The position numbers and the translations under genes are program-made. A stretch of 64,000 bases of DNA. Origin: Engraulis encrasicolus. Taxonomy: Eukaryota; Chordata; Actinopteri; Clupeiformes; Engraulidae. The notes under the pieces were generated by a model that saw nothing but the letters and a program-made list of their open reading frames with translations, did no database searches and was not told the origin of the DNA. Of the stretch, positions 36,240 to 48,411 are shown one piece after another; the stretch's first letter is position 1, and each line of letters begins with the position of its first letter. The stretch is taken from the NCBI RefSeq assembly GCF_034702125.1, contig NC_085869.1, positions 9,666,063 to 9,730,062 on the forward strand, written 5' to 3'.

Positions 36240-37156
36240 AAACCACGAGACAGGATGTAGCTTATTTAAGTTTCGCTTCTCATATCTTTTGAACCTTGCT
36301 GTTTCTTCTACTTAGAAATGTGTGCACCAACAGCAACGCTCGTCAATAACACTGTCAGAGTATATAGAAGAGGTGTCAAAAGTAGGCTATAACTTGAAGT
36401 AAATTCACTGAGAAAGTACAACGATAGCTCATGATATTACAATAGCCGTTTGTAACCATTTACTCCATTGTTCCGAATGAGGTGGCTAGACTGTGGTAGA
36501 TGGACCACAGTCCAAGCTCCTGTGTTGGAAGGAAACTGTTTCTTTCAGTTTTGACACCTTTTTTTATACAGCAACTATAAGAGCAATTGTGTGTCACCTA
36601 CCTGCAGATGACCTTCCTCTCCTCCAAAGTACCTGTATAACAGGTGAAAATGTAGACAAAATGGAAGAGCTAGTGTTCGTGTTTCTTCTCTCTGTAAAGG
36701 CTACTATACGTAGTTGCGTTACTGGCTATAGCCATGCCCAAATCTGTGACGTCTTTTTTTGACGTTTCCGACCGCCACGCATCTTTAGTGGGCGAGCGAC
36801 ACTGTGTGGGCCGACACTATACCACACTGTGGGCCCCAACATACTGTAGATCTCTATTTGTCACAGCTAAGTGATATGATGCTGGGCACAATAGATCTGA
36901 CAGGGGCTCATTCTTTGTGTATCCATATACAATATTGCATGTTGTCAGATTCAGTCAGATTTATGCTACTTTATCAATAACATCGACACTTTATTTTTGT
37001 TTATTTAGGTTTTGTATGCAGCCAATGATGTTTTACCATGTACGTCTTGGTTAGTCTATTCATAGTCATAGATGATCAGTCAGGAGGGTTATCAGAACTG
37101 CACATCTTAGTTTGTCTGCTGGTTGTATGCTGGTGTTTTGTCCTAGCTTAGACACT
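36240..37156 (+). repeat. Microsatellite-linked dispersed repeat, copy 3
   Basis: It includes ttggctatagccatgccc-type sequence, gtgacgtc...gacgtttccgacc, gcgagcgacactgtgtggg and a terminal gttgccagacgagacc, collinear with 20361-21560. A short homologous piece is also at 35480-35620. Confidence 0.65.
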
Positions 37157-38469
37157 CCAGTCCGGTCCTGGCTTATAGAGTTGCCAGACGAGACCTACCA
37201 GACCTAAATTGGATTTGTTAGTTTTTAATTTTGAAATTAAAATTAGTTGTTCAAATCCACAATATAGAGGTATATTATCATCGACGAAGGTCTTGGCTGT
37301 TAAACAAGGTCAACCTCCCCATGTTTTTCATTTTTCATAAAAGAGGCATTTACTTGGTTTTGTCAACACCCAGGGAACATACTTCTCACTCAAGTATCCA
37401 GGGCCGGCCCGAGGCATAAGCGAACTATGCGACGGCTTAGGGCCCCCCTGTGAGCCCCAAAGTTGTAGGAGGAAATGAACTCTCCACCATTTTCCCGAAT
37501 CACATACCGTATATCTTTCTCATGTAATACTGTACTTACACAATGGAAACCATGGAAACCATTATATACGTACATTATATCTACAGACAACCTACCTATG
37601 TCCTAAGCTCCTACCCCTCACTCATGCAAGTGAAATTAAACTTATGAAGCATCTGAAGCTGTGTAGGTGGTGGTAGGGGGGGCCCCGGATTAANTTTTGC
37701 TTAGGGCCCCGTAAAGGTTTGGGCCGGCCCTGCAAGTAGCCCACTTATCTCATCCATGTGCCCACCTGCGACCCAGAGTGTCATAACACGGCTGGTCCCA
37801 TTGATCTCACGACTGAAGGCGTGTTCCAATAGGCGGCTGAATATAGCATAATTATTCACACATCATGTCAAATCACAAACACCCTTTGTGCTACATACAC
37901 ATGCACACACACACACACGCACACACACGCGCGCGCACACACGCAAATCTTATGAACTTTGTTTTTCTTACTTAGAAATCCACCAACAGCAAAGCATCAT
38001 AACCATTGTCAAAGAGACCAAATGGCACAGATGTGCTTCTTACCTTCTTATCTTTTTTCACCACCTCGTCTTCTTCTGTTCTGCGCATAGGGTTGCCATA
38101 CATCTGAAGAAGTTTGAGGTTTCAATTAACTTTTAAGCGATGACGTATGCAATGACGCTGTATGGTGCTATTCTGGCCCATTGGTTGGTCGGAGTTAGGC
38201 CTGGCAATGTAGGCGATTGAGTCAATAGTATAATTTTTTTTGTAAGTTTGTAGATGTTTACTCAGGAGGGTTTTATCACATGGCAGTCATCAGGTGTGTT
38301 TATCAAACCTGCACGGCTTTGTCTGATGGTATCTTTGCTTAGACCTCACGGTCCTGTCCTTGCTCACCGAGAGCAGCCAGACTAAACCAGACCCAACACA
38401 CCTAAATAGGATTTATAAATGCTGGTAATAGGTGTACTGTACCTTGTTATACATGTATTCTACAGGTCA
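37157..38469 (+). repeat. Direct duplication, unit A
   Basis: Unit A matches 38612-40125 (unit B) from ccagtccgg to tgtattctacaggtca at about 95%. It includes a hAT MITE with its target duplication and a copy of the microsatellite-linked repeat. One ambiguous base (N) is at 37694. Confidence 0.92.
37399..37732. mobile_element. hAT MITE (cagggccggccc), unit A copy
   Basis: CAGGGCCGGCCC and its inverse GGGCCGGCCCTG bound the element. The flanks are caagtatc and caagtagc (7 of 8). Confidence 0.9.
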
Positions 38470-38853
38470 GGCTTGTACGAAACTCCGAATGGAAAGAATT
38501 TCAATTCAAAATAATGCCATAATACGAACACTAGGTGGTGCCATTACCTTGAATTTCTTTGAATTTAAGCTACACCACCCATTGAAGATACATACAACAC
38601 CACAACCTACACCAGTCCGGGCCTTGCTTATAGAGTTGCCAGACGAGACCTGCCAGACCTAAATTGGATTTGTTGGTTTTTAATTTTGAAATTAAAATTA
38701 GTTGTTCAAATCCACAATATAGAGGTATATTATCATCGATGAAGGTCTTGGCTGTTAAACAAGGTCAACCTCCCCATGTTTTTCATTTTTCATAAAAGAG
38801 GCATTTACTTGGTTTTGTCAACACCCAGGGAACATACTTCTCACTCAAGTATC

Positions 38854-39195
38854 CAGGGCCGGCCCGAGGCATAAGCGACCTATGCGATGGCTTAGGGCCC
38901 CCACGCCACCAGGGCCCCCCTGTGAGCAGCAAAGTTGTTGGAAGAAATTAACTCTACACCATTTTCCCGAATCATATACCGTATGTCTTTCTCATGTACT
39001 ACTTACACAATGGAAACCAATGAAAGCAATTATACACATTATATCTACAGACAGCCTACCTATGTGCTAAGCTTCTACCCCTCACTCGTGCAAGTAAATT
39101 AAGCTTATGAAGCATCTGATGCTGTGTAGGTGGTGGTATTGGGGTCCCTGGATTAAATTTTGCTTAGGGCCCCGTAAAGGCTAGGGCCGGCCCTG
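38854..39195. mobile_element. hAT MITE (cagggccggccc), unit B copy
   Basis: It has the same ends as the 37399 element and a perfect caagtatc duplication (38846-38853 and 39196-39203). It arose by duplication of the block, not by a separate insertion. Confidence 0.93.
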
Positions 39196-39406
39196 CAAGT
39201 ATCCTACCTATCTCATCCATGTGCCTACCTGCTCCCATGAGCGTTATAACAGCGCTGGTCCCTTTAATCTCAGGACTGAAGGTGTGTTCCAATAGGCGGC
39301 TGGATATTGAATGATTATTGACACATGACATCATGTCAAATCATGTCAAATCACAAACACCCCTTGTGCTACACACACACACACGCACACACGCACACAC
39401 ACGCAC

Positions 39407-39510
39407 AAGGCAAGGCAAGGCAAGTTTATTTATATAGCGCATTTCATACACAGGTGCAACTCAATGTGCTTCACAAAGTTAACAAATGTAAATGAAAGGA
39501 AAACAGGGAA
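39407..39510 (+). mobile_element. Fish dispersed repeat with (ggcaa)n head
   Basis: Tandem ggcaa units lead into gtttatttatatagcgcatt and caatgtgcttcacaaag, a very common fish interspersed sequence. It is present in unit B only. Confidence 0.65.
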
Positions 39511-39512
39511 AT

Positions 39513-39585
<73 letters not shown>
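39513..39585 (+). repeat. (AC)n microsatellite
   Basis: 73 bp of CA repeats. Confidence 0.97.
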
Positions 39586-39588
<3 letters not shown>

Positions 39589-40194
39589 AATCTTATGAAC
39601 TTTGTTTTTCTTACTTAGAAATCCACCAACAGCAAAGCATCATAACCATTGTCAAAGAGACCAAATGGCACAGATGTGCTTCTTACCTTCTTATCTTTTT
39701 TCACCACCTCGTCTTCTTCTGTTCTGCGCATAGGGTTGCCATACATCTGAAGAAGTCCGAGGTTTCAATTCTCTTTTAAGCGATGACGTATGCAATGACG
39801 CTGTATGGTGCTATTCTGGCCCATTGGTTGGTCGGAGTTAGGCCTGGCAATGTAGGCGATTGTGTCAATAGTATATATTTTTTTTGTAAGTTTGTAGATG
39901 TTTACTCAGGAGGGTTTTATCACATGGCAGTCATCAGGTGTGTTTATCAAACCTGCACGGCTTTGTTTGTCTGCTGGTGTCCTTCCTTAGACCTGACGGT
40001 CCTGTCCTGTCCTTGCTCACCCAGAGCAGCCAGGCGAGACTAGACCTTACTACACACCTAAATAGGATTTATACATGCTGGTAATAGGTGTACTGTACCT
40101 TGTTATACATGTATTCTACAGGTCACTATTATAAGGTCACTTATCCTATCTGTGGACGCAACTTCCTGTGTCCAAACAATGATGTGTGCGTGCA

Positions 40195-40320
<126 letters not shown>

Positions 40321-40377
40321 TGTGTTTGAGAGTCCTGCCAAGCAAGTAACAGTAACATTAAGTTTAAAGGGATACTG

Positions 40378-40601
40378 TTCCATTTTTGGAAAAAAAGCTT
40401 ATTTTACACCTCTCCTTGAGTTAAATGAGTTTTACATTTCTCCTGTATTTCAATCATTCTCAGAGTACGGCAGCGCAAATTTTACCTCCAAGCTAGCAAT
40501 TAACATTGACTCCTATCAGATCAGCGGGCGGCTAGCTGGTCTCATAGGTGCCAGGGAAAGGTGTAAAATAAGCTTATTTTCAAAAATGGGACAGTATCAC
40601 T
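40378..40601. mobile_element. TTAA-flanked MITE
   Basis: The ends AGGGATACTGT and the inverse of ACAGTATCACT are each bounded by TTAA (40374-40377 and 40602-40605). Inner arms around aagcttattttacacct pair with aggtgtaaaataagctt. A related copy is at 47079-47309. Confidence 0.85.
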
Positions 40602-40818
40602 TTAAGTGACAAGTTTAGCTTGGCACTGCACAGTTCAGAAAGCTGAGAGCCGTGGGTTCATCTAGTTAACTAGATTTTCATCTAGTTTTTCATTGGGTGT
40701 GTACAGTATGTCACCCCCCCTCAGCTGTCCAGCATCACACCCTGATAGGAGTCATGTGTGCATTTGTGCTGTGTCTGTCATCTCCCTCCCCCTGACAGCT
40801 GCTTCACATGCCCCAAAC

Positions 40819-42308
40819 TAAGCCTGTCACGATATACGATAAGTCAATAAATCGGACGATAACTTTTTACAAGAACGATCACTTTTCTGGCCCCGATAAG
40901 TAACGATAAGTTATTTGCGTGGTGTTTTGTTTTCCCTCTCTCCCTTTCTCTACCGTAGCCGTAAGACTACTGATGGCGCGTTATAGGCCAACGCAGTGCA
41001 ATGACGCTTAAATGTTGGTGTAATTTTAAGTTTCAGTGCAGTTCTGGTTGGAAAAAAGTGCATTGATCTGGCTACTTGCGTCTTTGAAATAGAACGCTGG
41101 TGTTCCCGCGCGTCGCTTATAAGCCTCGACAAAGAGTCAGCGCTGGAGACTAGGAGCGCAATATTCTTCCAGTCTCAGTCAGCGCATCTGCAACGTTCCT
41201 CAGAGAGGGGGAATGAACAGCTCCAACACGGAGGCAAATGTTCATTTTGAAACATGCGCAGCAACCCAATATCCACGACGAAGACGTGTTTGTGCAAACA
41301 TGAAATAGTGGTACCGTCGCGACAAACTTGCTCTGAGGCTGTTATTTTAAACCTCGCAGAGTTTCCACTATTATTTCAATGCGCCTCCTACCCCGACGTT
41401 CGTTGTCTGTTCTTTTTGTGATTTTCGCTATATTTCTTGTTTATTTAGACCTAACAATATGAATAGGCAGTCTGCAAGCAAATCATGAAGATAAGATTTG
41501 TGGATTTAAATCTGTCACGCAGGAGAATGTGAACGGTTGAGCGCGCTACAGGGGAAACATAGGCATGGCGACTCATAACTCATAAGAATCAATGTATGGG
41601 CGTTCATAAAGGACTATTAAGTGCGCAGAGAGAGAGAGAGAGAGAGAGAGCTGCCTGCACCTGGAACTTGTGTATCTGTTCATGCTCTTTTGCTTTTCGC
41701 TGATGTTGAAATGCCTTTAACAGGGCTGATTTGGGTTTTGACTGACAATTAGCTAGTAACAACGTGCATTTGTTTGAAATAAGCTGTCTAAGTAATAATT
41801 TGTGAATTAACAATACCCCACCAGTAGGTTATTTTACATCACACCATGGATAGGCCTATAAGCCATTCAGTGTGCTTGAGAAAGATAAATAACAGAAAAT
41901 GTTAAAGAAAGACTATATAACTTACCCTAATAATAAAATACAGAAAAGCCTATTTAGAGCCTATTGTGCTCTATGAGGATGCATTTAAAAACATATATAT
42001 ATCCCCCGCCGTGATGCTTTAAAAATGTGAAGGGGTGTAGTCACATTTTTATTGCATTTTTACGTCATTATATTGTTTGACACATTTCTTCTTGGAGCAG
42101 GCGTCAATCTTAATTATTTAAACCTCTGAGTCTGCTGCCCCAAATGTTAAATTCAATGTTTCAAGAAGGAGGCCGCACCTTGCATAGCAGTGTTTTTTAT
42201 TGCACATTATATTGCTTGAAAATGGCGAGAGAGACAATATTATCGATTATCGCAATAATTTCTTGTTATCGTTATCGTCTGGCAAAAATTGTTATCGTGA
42301 CAGGCCTA
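40819..42308. mobile_element. hAT element, 1.49 kb
   Basis: The ends TAAGCCTGTCACGATA and the inverse TATCGTGACAGGCCTA are flanked by ccccaaac and gcccaaac (7 of 8). cgataa motifs cluster inside both ends. The middle is GC-richer at 40950-41420 and includes a (GA)n run at 41629-41650. No transposase domain was recognised, so it is non-autonomous. Confidence 0.88.
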
Positions 42309-42344
42309 GCCCAAACTCAATATTTGTGTGGNTGTGGGTGTGGG

Positions 42345-42347
42345 TGT

Positions 42348-42404
<57 letters not shown>
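42345..42404 (+). repeat. (TG)n microsatellite
   Basis: It is preceded by gtgggtg variants and one ambiguous base at 42332. Confidence 0.97.
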
Positions 42405-42407
<3 letters not shown>

Positions 42408-42484
42408 AGGGGGGTAGGCTACTGTATGTTGAAGATAGTAATGTACTGTATATTGAATCTACTGTATATTGAAGATATTAATAG

Positions 42485-42487
<3 letters not shown>

Positions 42488-42579
<92 letters not shown>
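42488..42579 (+). repeat. (TG)n microsatellite
   Basis: About 92 bp of pure TG. Confidence 0.98.
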
Positions 42580-42580
<1 letters not shown>

Positions 42581-42659
42581 CACATCAGCCCACCCTAGAG
42601 GCAGTCCTACATACAGTAGCAGCTCTGCATCTGTTTTGGTTCGCCTGCTGCTGACAGCT

Positions 42660-42696
<37 letters not shown>

Positions 42697-42751
42697 TGTG
42701 TGTGTCTGTGTGCGTCTGTGTGCGTCTGTGTGTGTGTTTCAGATTCTTTTT

Positions 42752-42818
42752 TGTGCCTTTATTGAGTATATGGCAGTTCACATTTAATGTGAACTGCCAT
42801 ATACTCAATAAAGGCACA
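42752..42818. repeat. Perfect 32-bp palindrome with 3-base spacer
   Basis: Arm tgtgcctttattgagtat...cacat (42752-42783) is exactly inverted at 42787-42818 around tta. No mismatch is present in either arm. Confidence 0.95.
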
Positions 42819-43443
42819 GCAAATTCATTTGGACAGGAAGACAGACAAAGGGTGTGTGTGTATGTGTGTGTGTGTGTGTGTGCGCACGCGCCAGCGCCCA
42901 CGCATATGTGTGACATCTTGACAGGAAGAAACTTAAGAGAGAGAAAGTGTGTGTGTGCGCATGTGCATGCAAATGTGTATGTATGTGTGTGTCTGCATGT
43001 GTGTCTGTGTGTGTGTCTTTATGTTTGTGTGTGTGGGTGGGTGGAGGGGTGTATATATAGCGTACTGTATATTGAAGATATTACTTTGAGAGAGAAATTG
43101 AGAGAGTGTGTGTGTCTGTGTCTGTATGTGTGTGTGTGTCTGTGTGTGTGTGTGTGTGTGTGTATGTGTGTGTGTGTCTGTGTCTGTATGTGTGTGTGTG
43201 TCTGTGTGTGTGTGTTCACATCAGCCCACCCTAGAGGCAGTCCTACAGTCTCTTTGCATCTGTTGTGGTCCGCCTGCTGTGCTGACAGCTGATTTCAACC
43301 ACAAATCTAATTTGCTCCCCAGTTACAGTGTTTCCACGACGACCTACTTCCTGGGAGCCTTATTGCATGAGGCTGGAGGACACTAGTTTTTCCCTTATGC
43401 AGGTACAGTATAGCTTGGCTGCTTGGACTACCATCGCCTAGAT

Positions 43444-43606
43444 CACGGATAGGAAACCTTTTTCATTCCAGGGGCCACTTCATATTTTATAAAGTCATCC
43501 AAGGGCCGTACTATGAACACAAACCAGGGTTTCACTCTGCTTCACTCTACTTCACACTCTACACCTTTACAACAGACCCCTTCACTAGGTCCCCTGAAAA
43601 TACAAG
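43444..43606 (+). mobile_element. Degenerate partial hAT copy
   Basis: ggataggaaacctttttcat, ggggccactt, gggccgtactatgaacacaa and aggtcccctgaaaata follow the order of 30790-31164. The terminal bases have decayed. Confidence 0.55.
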
Positions 43607-44538
43607 TTGATTGTATTGCGAATGTAATTTTATTAAAGAATGTCATTGTTAAAATGAGTCTGATTTCTAAGACGTAAGCCACACACTGTGTATGGGTGGC
43701 TCTAGAGAGGGTTGACTGTTGAATATGGTACATAGTATAAAGATGCAATGACACTTAGTTATAGTTCATTGCTACGGGTGAAAACATGGTAGACACACTA
43801 AAATATGGTGGTTCATGAACTTCAGTGTTGTTCAGGGTACAAGTTTTGAGCAGGGGTGATTTAAAGATCTAAGATTAAAGATCTAAGTCAAGAGATCTAT
43901 TTAGGATGGTGTTGCCCTTGCATATCTATAATATATTTGGGCCTAAGCCATTAAGTGACTTATACACACTATCAGAGGAGTTTTAAACTCAATTCTACGT
44001 AAATCTCACCAGTAGCCACTGTAATGACCTACTGTAAGTACTGGAGTGGTGTGGTATCTTTTCCTTGTTTAAGTTTGCCTTCTAGCTGCAGCAGTAGATT
44101 TCTATTCAAATCCCAGGACCAGGACAAATGCTTTCCTCCGTGACATTTCCCCTGGCTCCATGTCGGAGACCGCACTGCCCGCATGCACAGTCACCCTGGA
44201 CGTCATTGTCATGGTTACTCCCCCATCGTTAAATGCCAAGGGAGAGTATGACTGTTTTCTGTGCACTCACTTTATGCAGTGTGTAGCCACAGTTACAACA
44301 AGGATTTTTTTCACCATAATACTGTTTGCCAAGATGCGTAGTCTGTGGTTTATGTGCGTTGGCCATGATGCAACCATTTCTGTTGAAACTGGCAATAAAT
44401 GAAAACAAACAAACAATAAAGGAAAATAAACGAACAATCAAACATAGTTCATTGGAGTTCATGCAAGTCAGACTATAGTCTTCTTCCCATCCGTCCCTTT
44501 GGCCTCCCGCCCCCGACGAAAGGCTAGACGTCATTGAT
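43607..44538. other. No gene recognised
   Basis: Mixed-composition sequence without supported coding or mobile structure. Confidence 0.4.
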
Positions 44539-44547
44539 GATTTTGAC

Positions 44548-44736
44548 TTTTTTTTGTATTTTTTTGGAGGCTTTTCAGCCTTTATTGGTTTTTGTGAGAC
44601 AGTATAGTGAAGGAGAGACAGGAAGTGAGCTGGGAGAGAGAGATGGGGAAGGACCGGCAAAGGACCCGGACCGGGAATCGAACTCGGGTTGGCCAAGTGG
44701 TAAAGTGTGCCCTGCCATATCAGTCACGGTAGGGCC
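44548..44736 (-). mobile_element. tRNA-derived SINE with 9-bp target duplication
   Basis: On the minus strand the head includes accacttggcc and gagttcgattcccgg (B box), and the tail includes gtctcacaaaaaccaataaa. Direct repeats gattttgac flank it (44539-44547 and 44737-44745). Confidence 0.8.
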
Positions 44737-44787
44737 GATTTTGACGTTTTTACAATCTTGCGAAGGTCATGCTCTCATTTACAATTG

Positions 44788-45074
44788 ACGCTTTTGCACA
44801 CCTCTGTAGTTGGGCAGGTGCGTAGGATATTATCCCATTGGGATTTGTCTTTCAAGTGTCAAGAAATCCTGCACACTGTCCATTCCACCAACAAACTTTA
44901 ATACAACGTTTCAGGCAGCTGAACTTAACCTGAAGAAGATCGGATGACCGAAATGTTGTATTAAAGTTTGTGGGTGGAATGGACAGTGTGCAGTATTTCT
45001 TTACACTTGAATGACAACCCCACTAGGATAATATCCTACGCACCTGCCCAACTACAGAGGTGTGCAAAAGCGTC
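44788..45074. mobile_element. Foldback element with hammerhead-like centre
   Basis: The outer arms gacgcttttgcacacctctg / inverse ending gcaaaagcgtc and the inner arms tgcacactgtccattccacc / inverse flank a centre reading acctgaagaagatcgg then atgaccgaaatgttg. It is the same family as 7031-7251. Confidence 0.75.
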
Positions 45075-45118
45075 TTTGTTGAACAGTAGGCTAAAGTAAA
45101 CAAAAGTAGTTGGTTGAC

Positions 45119-45331
45119 ATTACATTACATTACAGTTACAGTAGCTGACGATTTTATCCAAAGTGACTTAAACTTATTTATACAAGGGATATTGGTTACA
45201 GTCCCCAGAGCAATATGGGGTTAGGTGCCCCCACAGGGCGCTTCAGCCATGGATAGACATGTCGGGAGGAAAGGGAAAGGGTGGGATTCGAGCCTGCAAT
45301 TCACTGAACCACACAGCAGGCCAACACTGAC
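45119..45331 (-). mobile_element. tRNA-derived SINE with (acatt)n tail
   Basis: On the plus strand the tail acattacattacatt comes first, then ggttacagtccccagagcaa, ggggttaggtgcc and cttcagccatggatag. The tRNA-like head (with gggattcgagcctgca on the plus strand) is at the right. It is the same family as 55466-55691. Confidence 0.75.
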
Positions 45332-45360
45332 TACACGTGTAGGCTATGTGTGCGTGTGTG

Positions 45361-45399
45361 CCCGTGCCCGTGTCCGTGCCCGTGCCCGTGCCCGTGCCC
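45361..45399 (+). repeat. (cccgtg)n hexanucleotide
   Basis: Six or so cccgtg/tccgtg units. Confidence 0.9.
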
Positions 45400-46599
45400 A
45401 CATTTGTGTTATGTTTGTTTTCGGTACCAACACCTCAAGGGCTATCTCTTGAAAAAAGAGATATTTACATTTTATGTCAGGAGTTAAGCTGCATTTGCCT
45501 CCAAGGATAAGGAGTCATGTGAACTGAAAAGGATATAGTGCTCCATTCAAATTCATGAATAGGCTTCTTCTGTCTGGAATGTTACACTCTTACTGACTTA
45601 TTCGGTTTCAGTTGATAAATCCTGATTTGGTGGAATGGAGTTGGACAATGGATTGTTTGTTTCCTCTTTCCTACACACCATGTGCATGTCATGCATCCTC
45701 ACATGGTTTTGAGACGTCTCCTTGACTTACTTCCCCCAAGTGACGCTACTAGTAAATATGATGTATAACCATAACACATTCCACGTGTTGGTGCAGTGCA
45801 TTTTCTTGTGAAGGCTGTGTCTATATAGTGACTATCAAAACTTTTACATGAGGATGATTGCGAGTGGAAACAACAAAATATTTTATCTGAGGTGTCTTTC
45901 GTTTACAAGGTAACCTTGCCATCAGGGCCATCAAGTGTGTCGTAAAGGTGAGTGGGATGTGAACACGTTTTGGCTTTTTTGTTATTTCGGAGACACAACC
46001 TGGGTCGCCCTCATAACTTTAAAAAAAAATGATGACAAGATTTTTTTTAAACCACTACTGAATTCATCTGTTGTAATCCTTCTGTTGGCCAATAGAGAAC
46101 ACTCCTATTCCTTCCAAACAATATTGGCAGTCAGTGAGCAACCAACAGCAGCTTAAACTCTGCGAGTTGAAGTCAGGTCCGTGGTCATGTAGCCCGTCGA
46201 TGGTGAAAATGAAAAATGTGGCCCATCCCTGGTGTAGTCCTTAATCCACCTCTAAATCTTGCCTTTTTAAAAACATTCATCACAATCACTATTTACCGTA
46301 AAATAAATCATGCCTTCTCTTGCTGCCCTACCTTGACAGGCACACTCCTCTCTCTACAGACATCTGGATTGGCAACAAACCACACACTCCTTACAGCGCC
46401 ATGGGTCCTAGATTTGGAATGTACTGTAGACTAGTAGACTAGAGAACAGAGGTAGGCTACTAGTGTCCAACTGTTGGAGTATAGACTGGTCCAGTTGAGA
46501 AGCTGAATTTTGACACCGACAGATGGAGAGATTTTGTACTCACTTTACATGTTGCCTGTCCCTGTAGTGAGGTTACGAGGACCGTCCTGTTGTAGCCAC
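45400..46599. other. No gene recognised
   Basis: Mixed sequence. Nothing supportable was seen on either strand. Confidence 0.4.
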
Positions 46600-46945
46600 G
46601 GTGTAAGAACCCAAAACGTAATAACTGCCCATAATGTAGAAACTGCCCTTACCATAATAATGTGGGCACATTTGAGACGTATGCCTAATAAAACCCATAA
46701 CGTAATAACTGCCCATAATGTAATATCACTTCCCTACCCATAATGTAATAGCATTCTGCCCATAACATCATAAGTTATTACATTATGGGCAGGTTATTAT
46801 GTTATGGCCTTATACTAAGAAAAAGCTTTGATAATGTAATAACGATGCCAATAGTGTAATAACCACCATTACCATACTAATTTGGGCCCATTTGAAATGT
46901 AATAAAGCCAATAATGTAATAAGTTGCCAATAAAGTAATAATACT
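46600..46945. repeat. Degenerate cataatgtaataactgccc repeats with inversions
   Basis: The phrase cataa[ct]gtaataactgccc and shortened forms recur at least eight times. Near 46760-46800 they face inverted copies (tcataagttattacattatg). The rest of the block is aataatg variants. Confidence 0.75.
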
Positions 46946-47078
46946 TTTACTTACATTTTGGAGTCTTACAGACACTCCACAGAGACCACACTCCCACTAT
47001 CCAATGTTTGTAAGGCAGAGTAGTACAGTAGAGATGTTGCACCACTTTGTTTACTTTATTGATTCCAACAGATATTAA

Positions 47079-47309
47079 AGTGATTATGTACCATTTCTGA
47101 AAATAAGCTCATTTTACACTTCAGTTAAATGAATAGAGTCTGCTGATGCTGCTTCTAGTTACAAGTTAGCGATTATCATTGAATCATAGGGCTCCAGCAA
47201 GCTGCTAGCTTGGAGGTAAAATTTGCCAGACTCAGAGAACGCAATTATTTATCTCAAGGGGAGGTGTAAAATTAGCTTGCTGTATTTCCAGACATGGTAC
47301 AGTGTGACT
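47079..47309. mobile_element. TTAA-type MITE, diverged copy
   Basis: The left side (TTAA at 47075-47078, then agtgatta...gtaccatttctgaaaataag) and the inverse right side (gaggtgtaaaattagcttgc...catggtacagtgtgac) match the 40378-40601 family. Confidence 0.7.
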
Positions 47310-47365
47310 CAATATTCCAGTAAGCTACCATTCATTAGCGGCTGTCTGCAGAAGCTACCTTATTG

Positions 47366-47469
<104 letters not shown>

Positions 47470-47969
47470 CATAAGGCTTCAGCATTGTGTTTTGTTCTGT
47501 TACTGGTGTGGGCCTTTAGCATCATCTTACCCTATTACCCCAGCTTAGTTTTTTTCATCCATCAAAGCATTCCTCATTCAAGAAGGCGTCAGAGAATCAA
47601 AGCTGTCTGATGTCTGCTGTCTGCTCTCTGCTCGTGTGACAAATGCTGCTGTGAGCCTTAAAGGAACACGAAACCTATAATGAAAGGGTGAGAAATGTGT
47701 GGTGAAGCTTTAATGAATGGAGCTGGGGAACTAAATCCTCAGCCCGACAGGCCAGCCCAAATCAAACAATGGGTGCGTTCGTGATGACGCATTCAGTGGT
47801 TGTCAGTGCAGTGCGCATGTGCGCTTTTGAATTTTCTAACCAGAATGCGTCATAATTTCGTAGTATGCATGCACGCTGCGCAGACTGCTGCTGTATAGTA
47901 TGTCAACTGTATCGAACGCTATATCATCACGTGGCCACGAATCACCGATCTATAATCTATAACATTCGT

Positions 47970-48411
47970 GGTGCTGTCATGATAAAGCCCCGTTTTTCAT
48001 GGTTGGGCTACACTTCTGCGGCCAATGCATTTGAATGGGCTGTCCGACTCGTGGTTGATTTACGATTGATGGCCCAATTCCGACAGAAAGCTGAAAAGAT
48101 TATTAGTGAAGGGATACATTAGCATGTATGCCCCATCACACTGTGAAGTAAAGGAAATAAATTGGACAGTGTGTTTTCCAATGCAATGTTCGCTTCTCTA
48201 CACCGTACCTACACTCAGCTTCTTCCTCATCAATGGTGTTCGAGAAATCACTGGTGTATTCAATGTCACCATTCCTGTCATCTACTGAAAGATAGAGGCT
48301 TGACAGGTCCATCAATCGTAAATCAACCACGAGTCGGACTGCCCATTCAAATGCATTGGCCGCGGAAGTGTGGCCCAACCACGAAAAACGGGGCTTTAAC
48401 GTGACGGCACC
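47970..48411. mobile_element. Foldback element with arms of about 100 bp
   Basis: ggtgctgtcatgataaagcc...gattgatgg (47970-48071) is inverted at 48308-48411 with about 90% identity. The roughly 235-bp centre is unique. No target duplication was resolved. Confidence 0.8.

Larger units (their letters stand above)
38612..40125 (+). repeat. Direct duplication, unit B
   Basis: Unit B is the second copy of 37157-38469, about 200 bp longer because of a ggcaaggcaag repeat insertion (about 39407-39510) and a longer (AC)n tract. It lies 142 bp past unit A. Confidence 0.92.
42410..43300 (+). repeat. TG-rich region with duplicated blocks
   Basis: gttcacatcagcccacccta to ctgctgacagctgatt occurs at 42579-42662 and 43214-43294. 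tactgtatattgaagatatt occurs at 42460 and 43064. Irregular TG/TCTG tracts lie between. The whole looks like a duplicated microsatellite block that has diverged. Confidence 0.8.

Noticed and set aside
42144..43292. 382-codon open frame, the longest in the window
   Set aside because: It is mostly VCVCVC from translated TG microsatellites and crosses an ambiguous base; it is not a protein gene.
44229..44696. 155-codon minus-strand frame
   Set aside because: It reads through a SINE and adjoining non-coding sequence.
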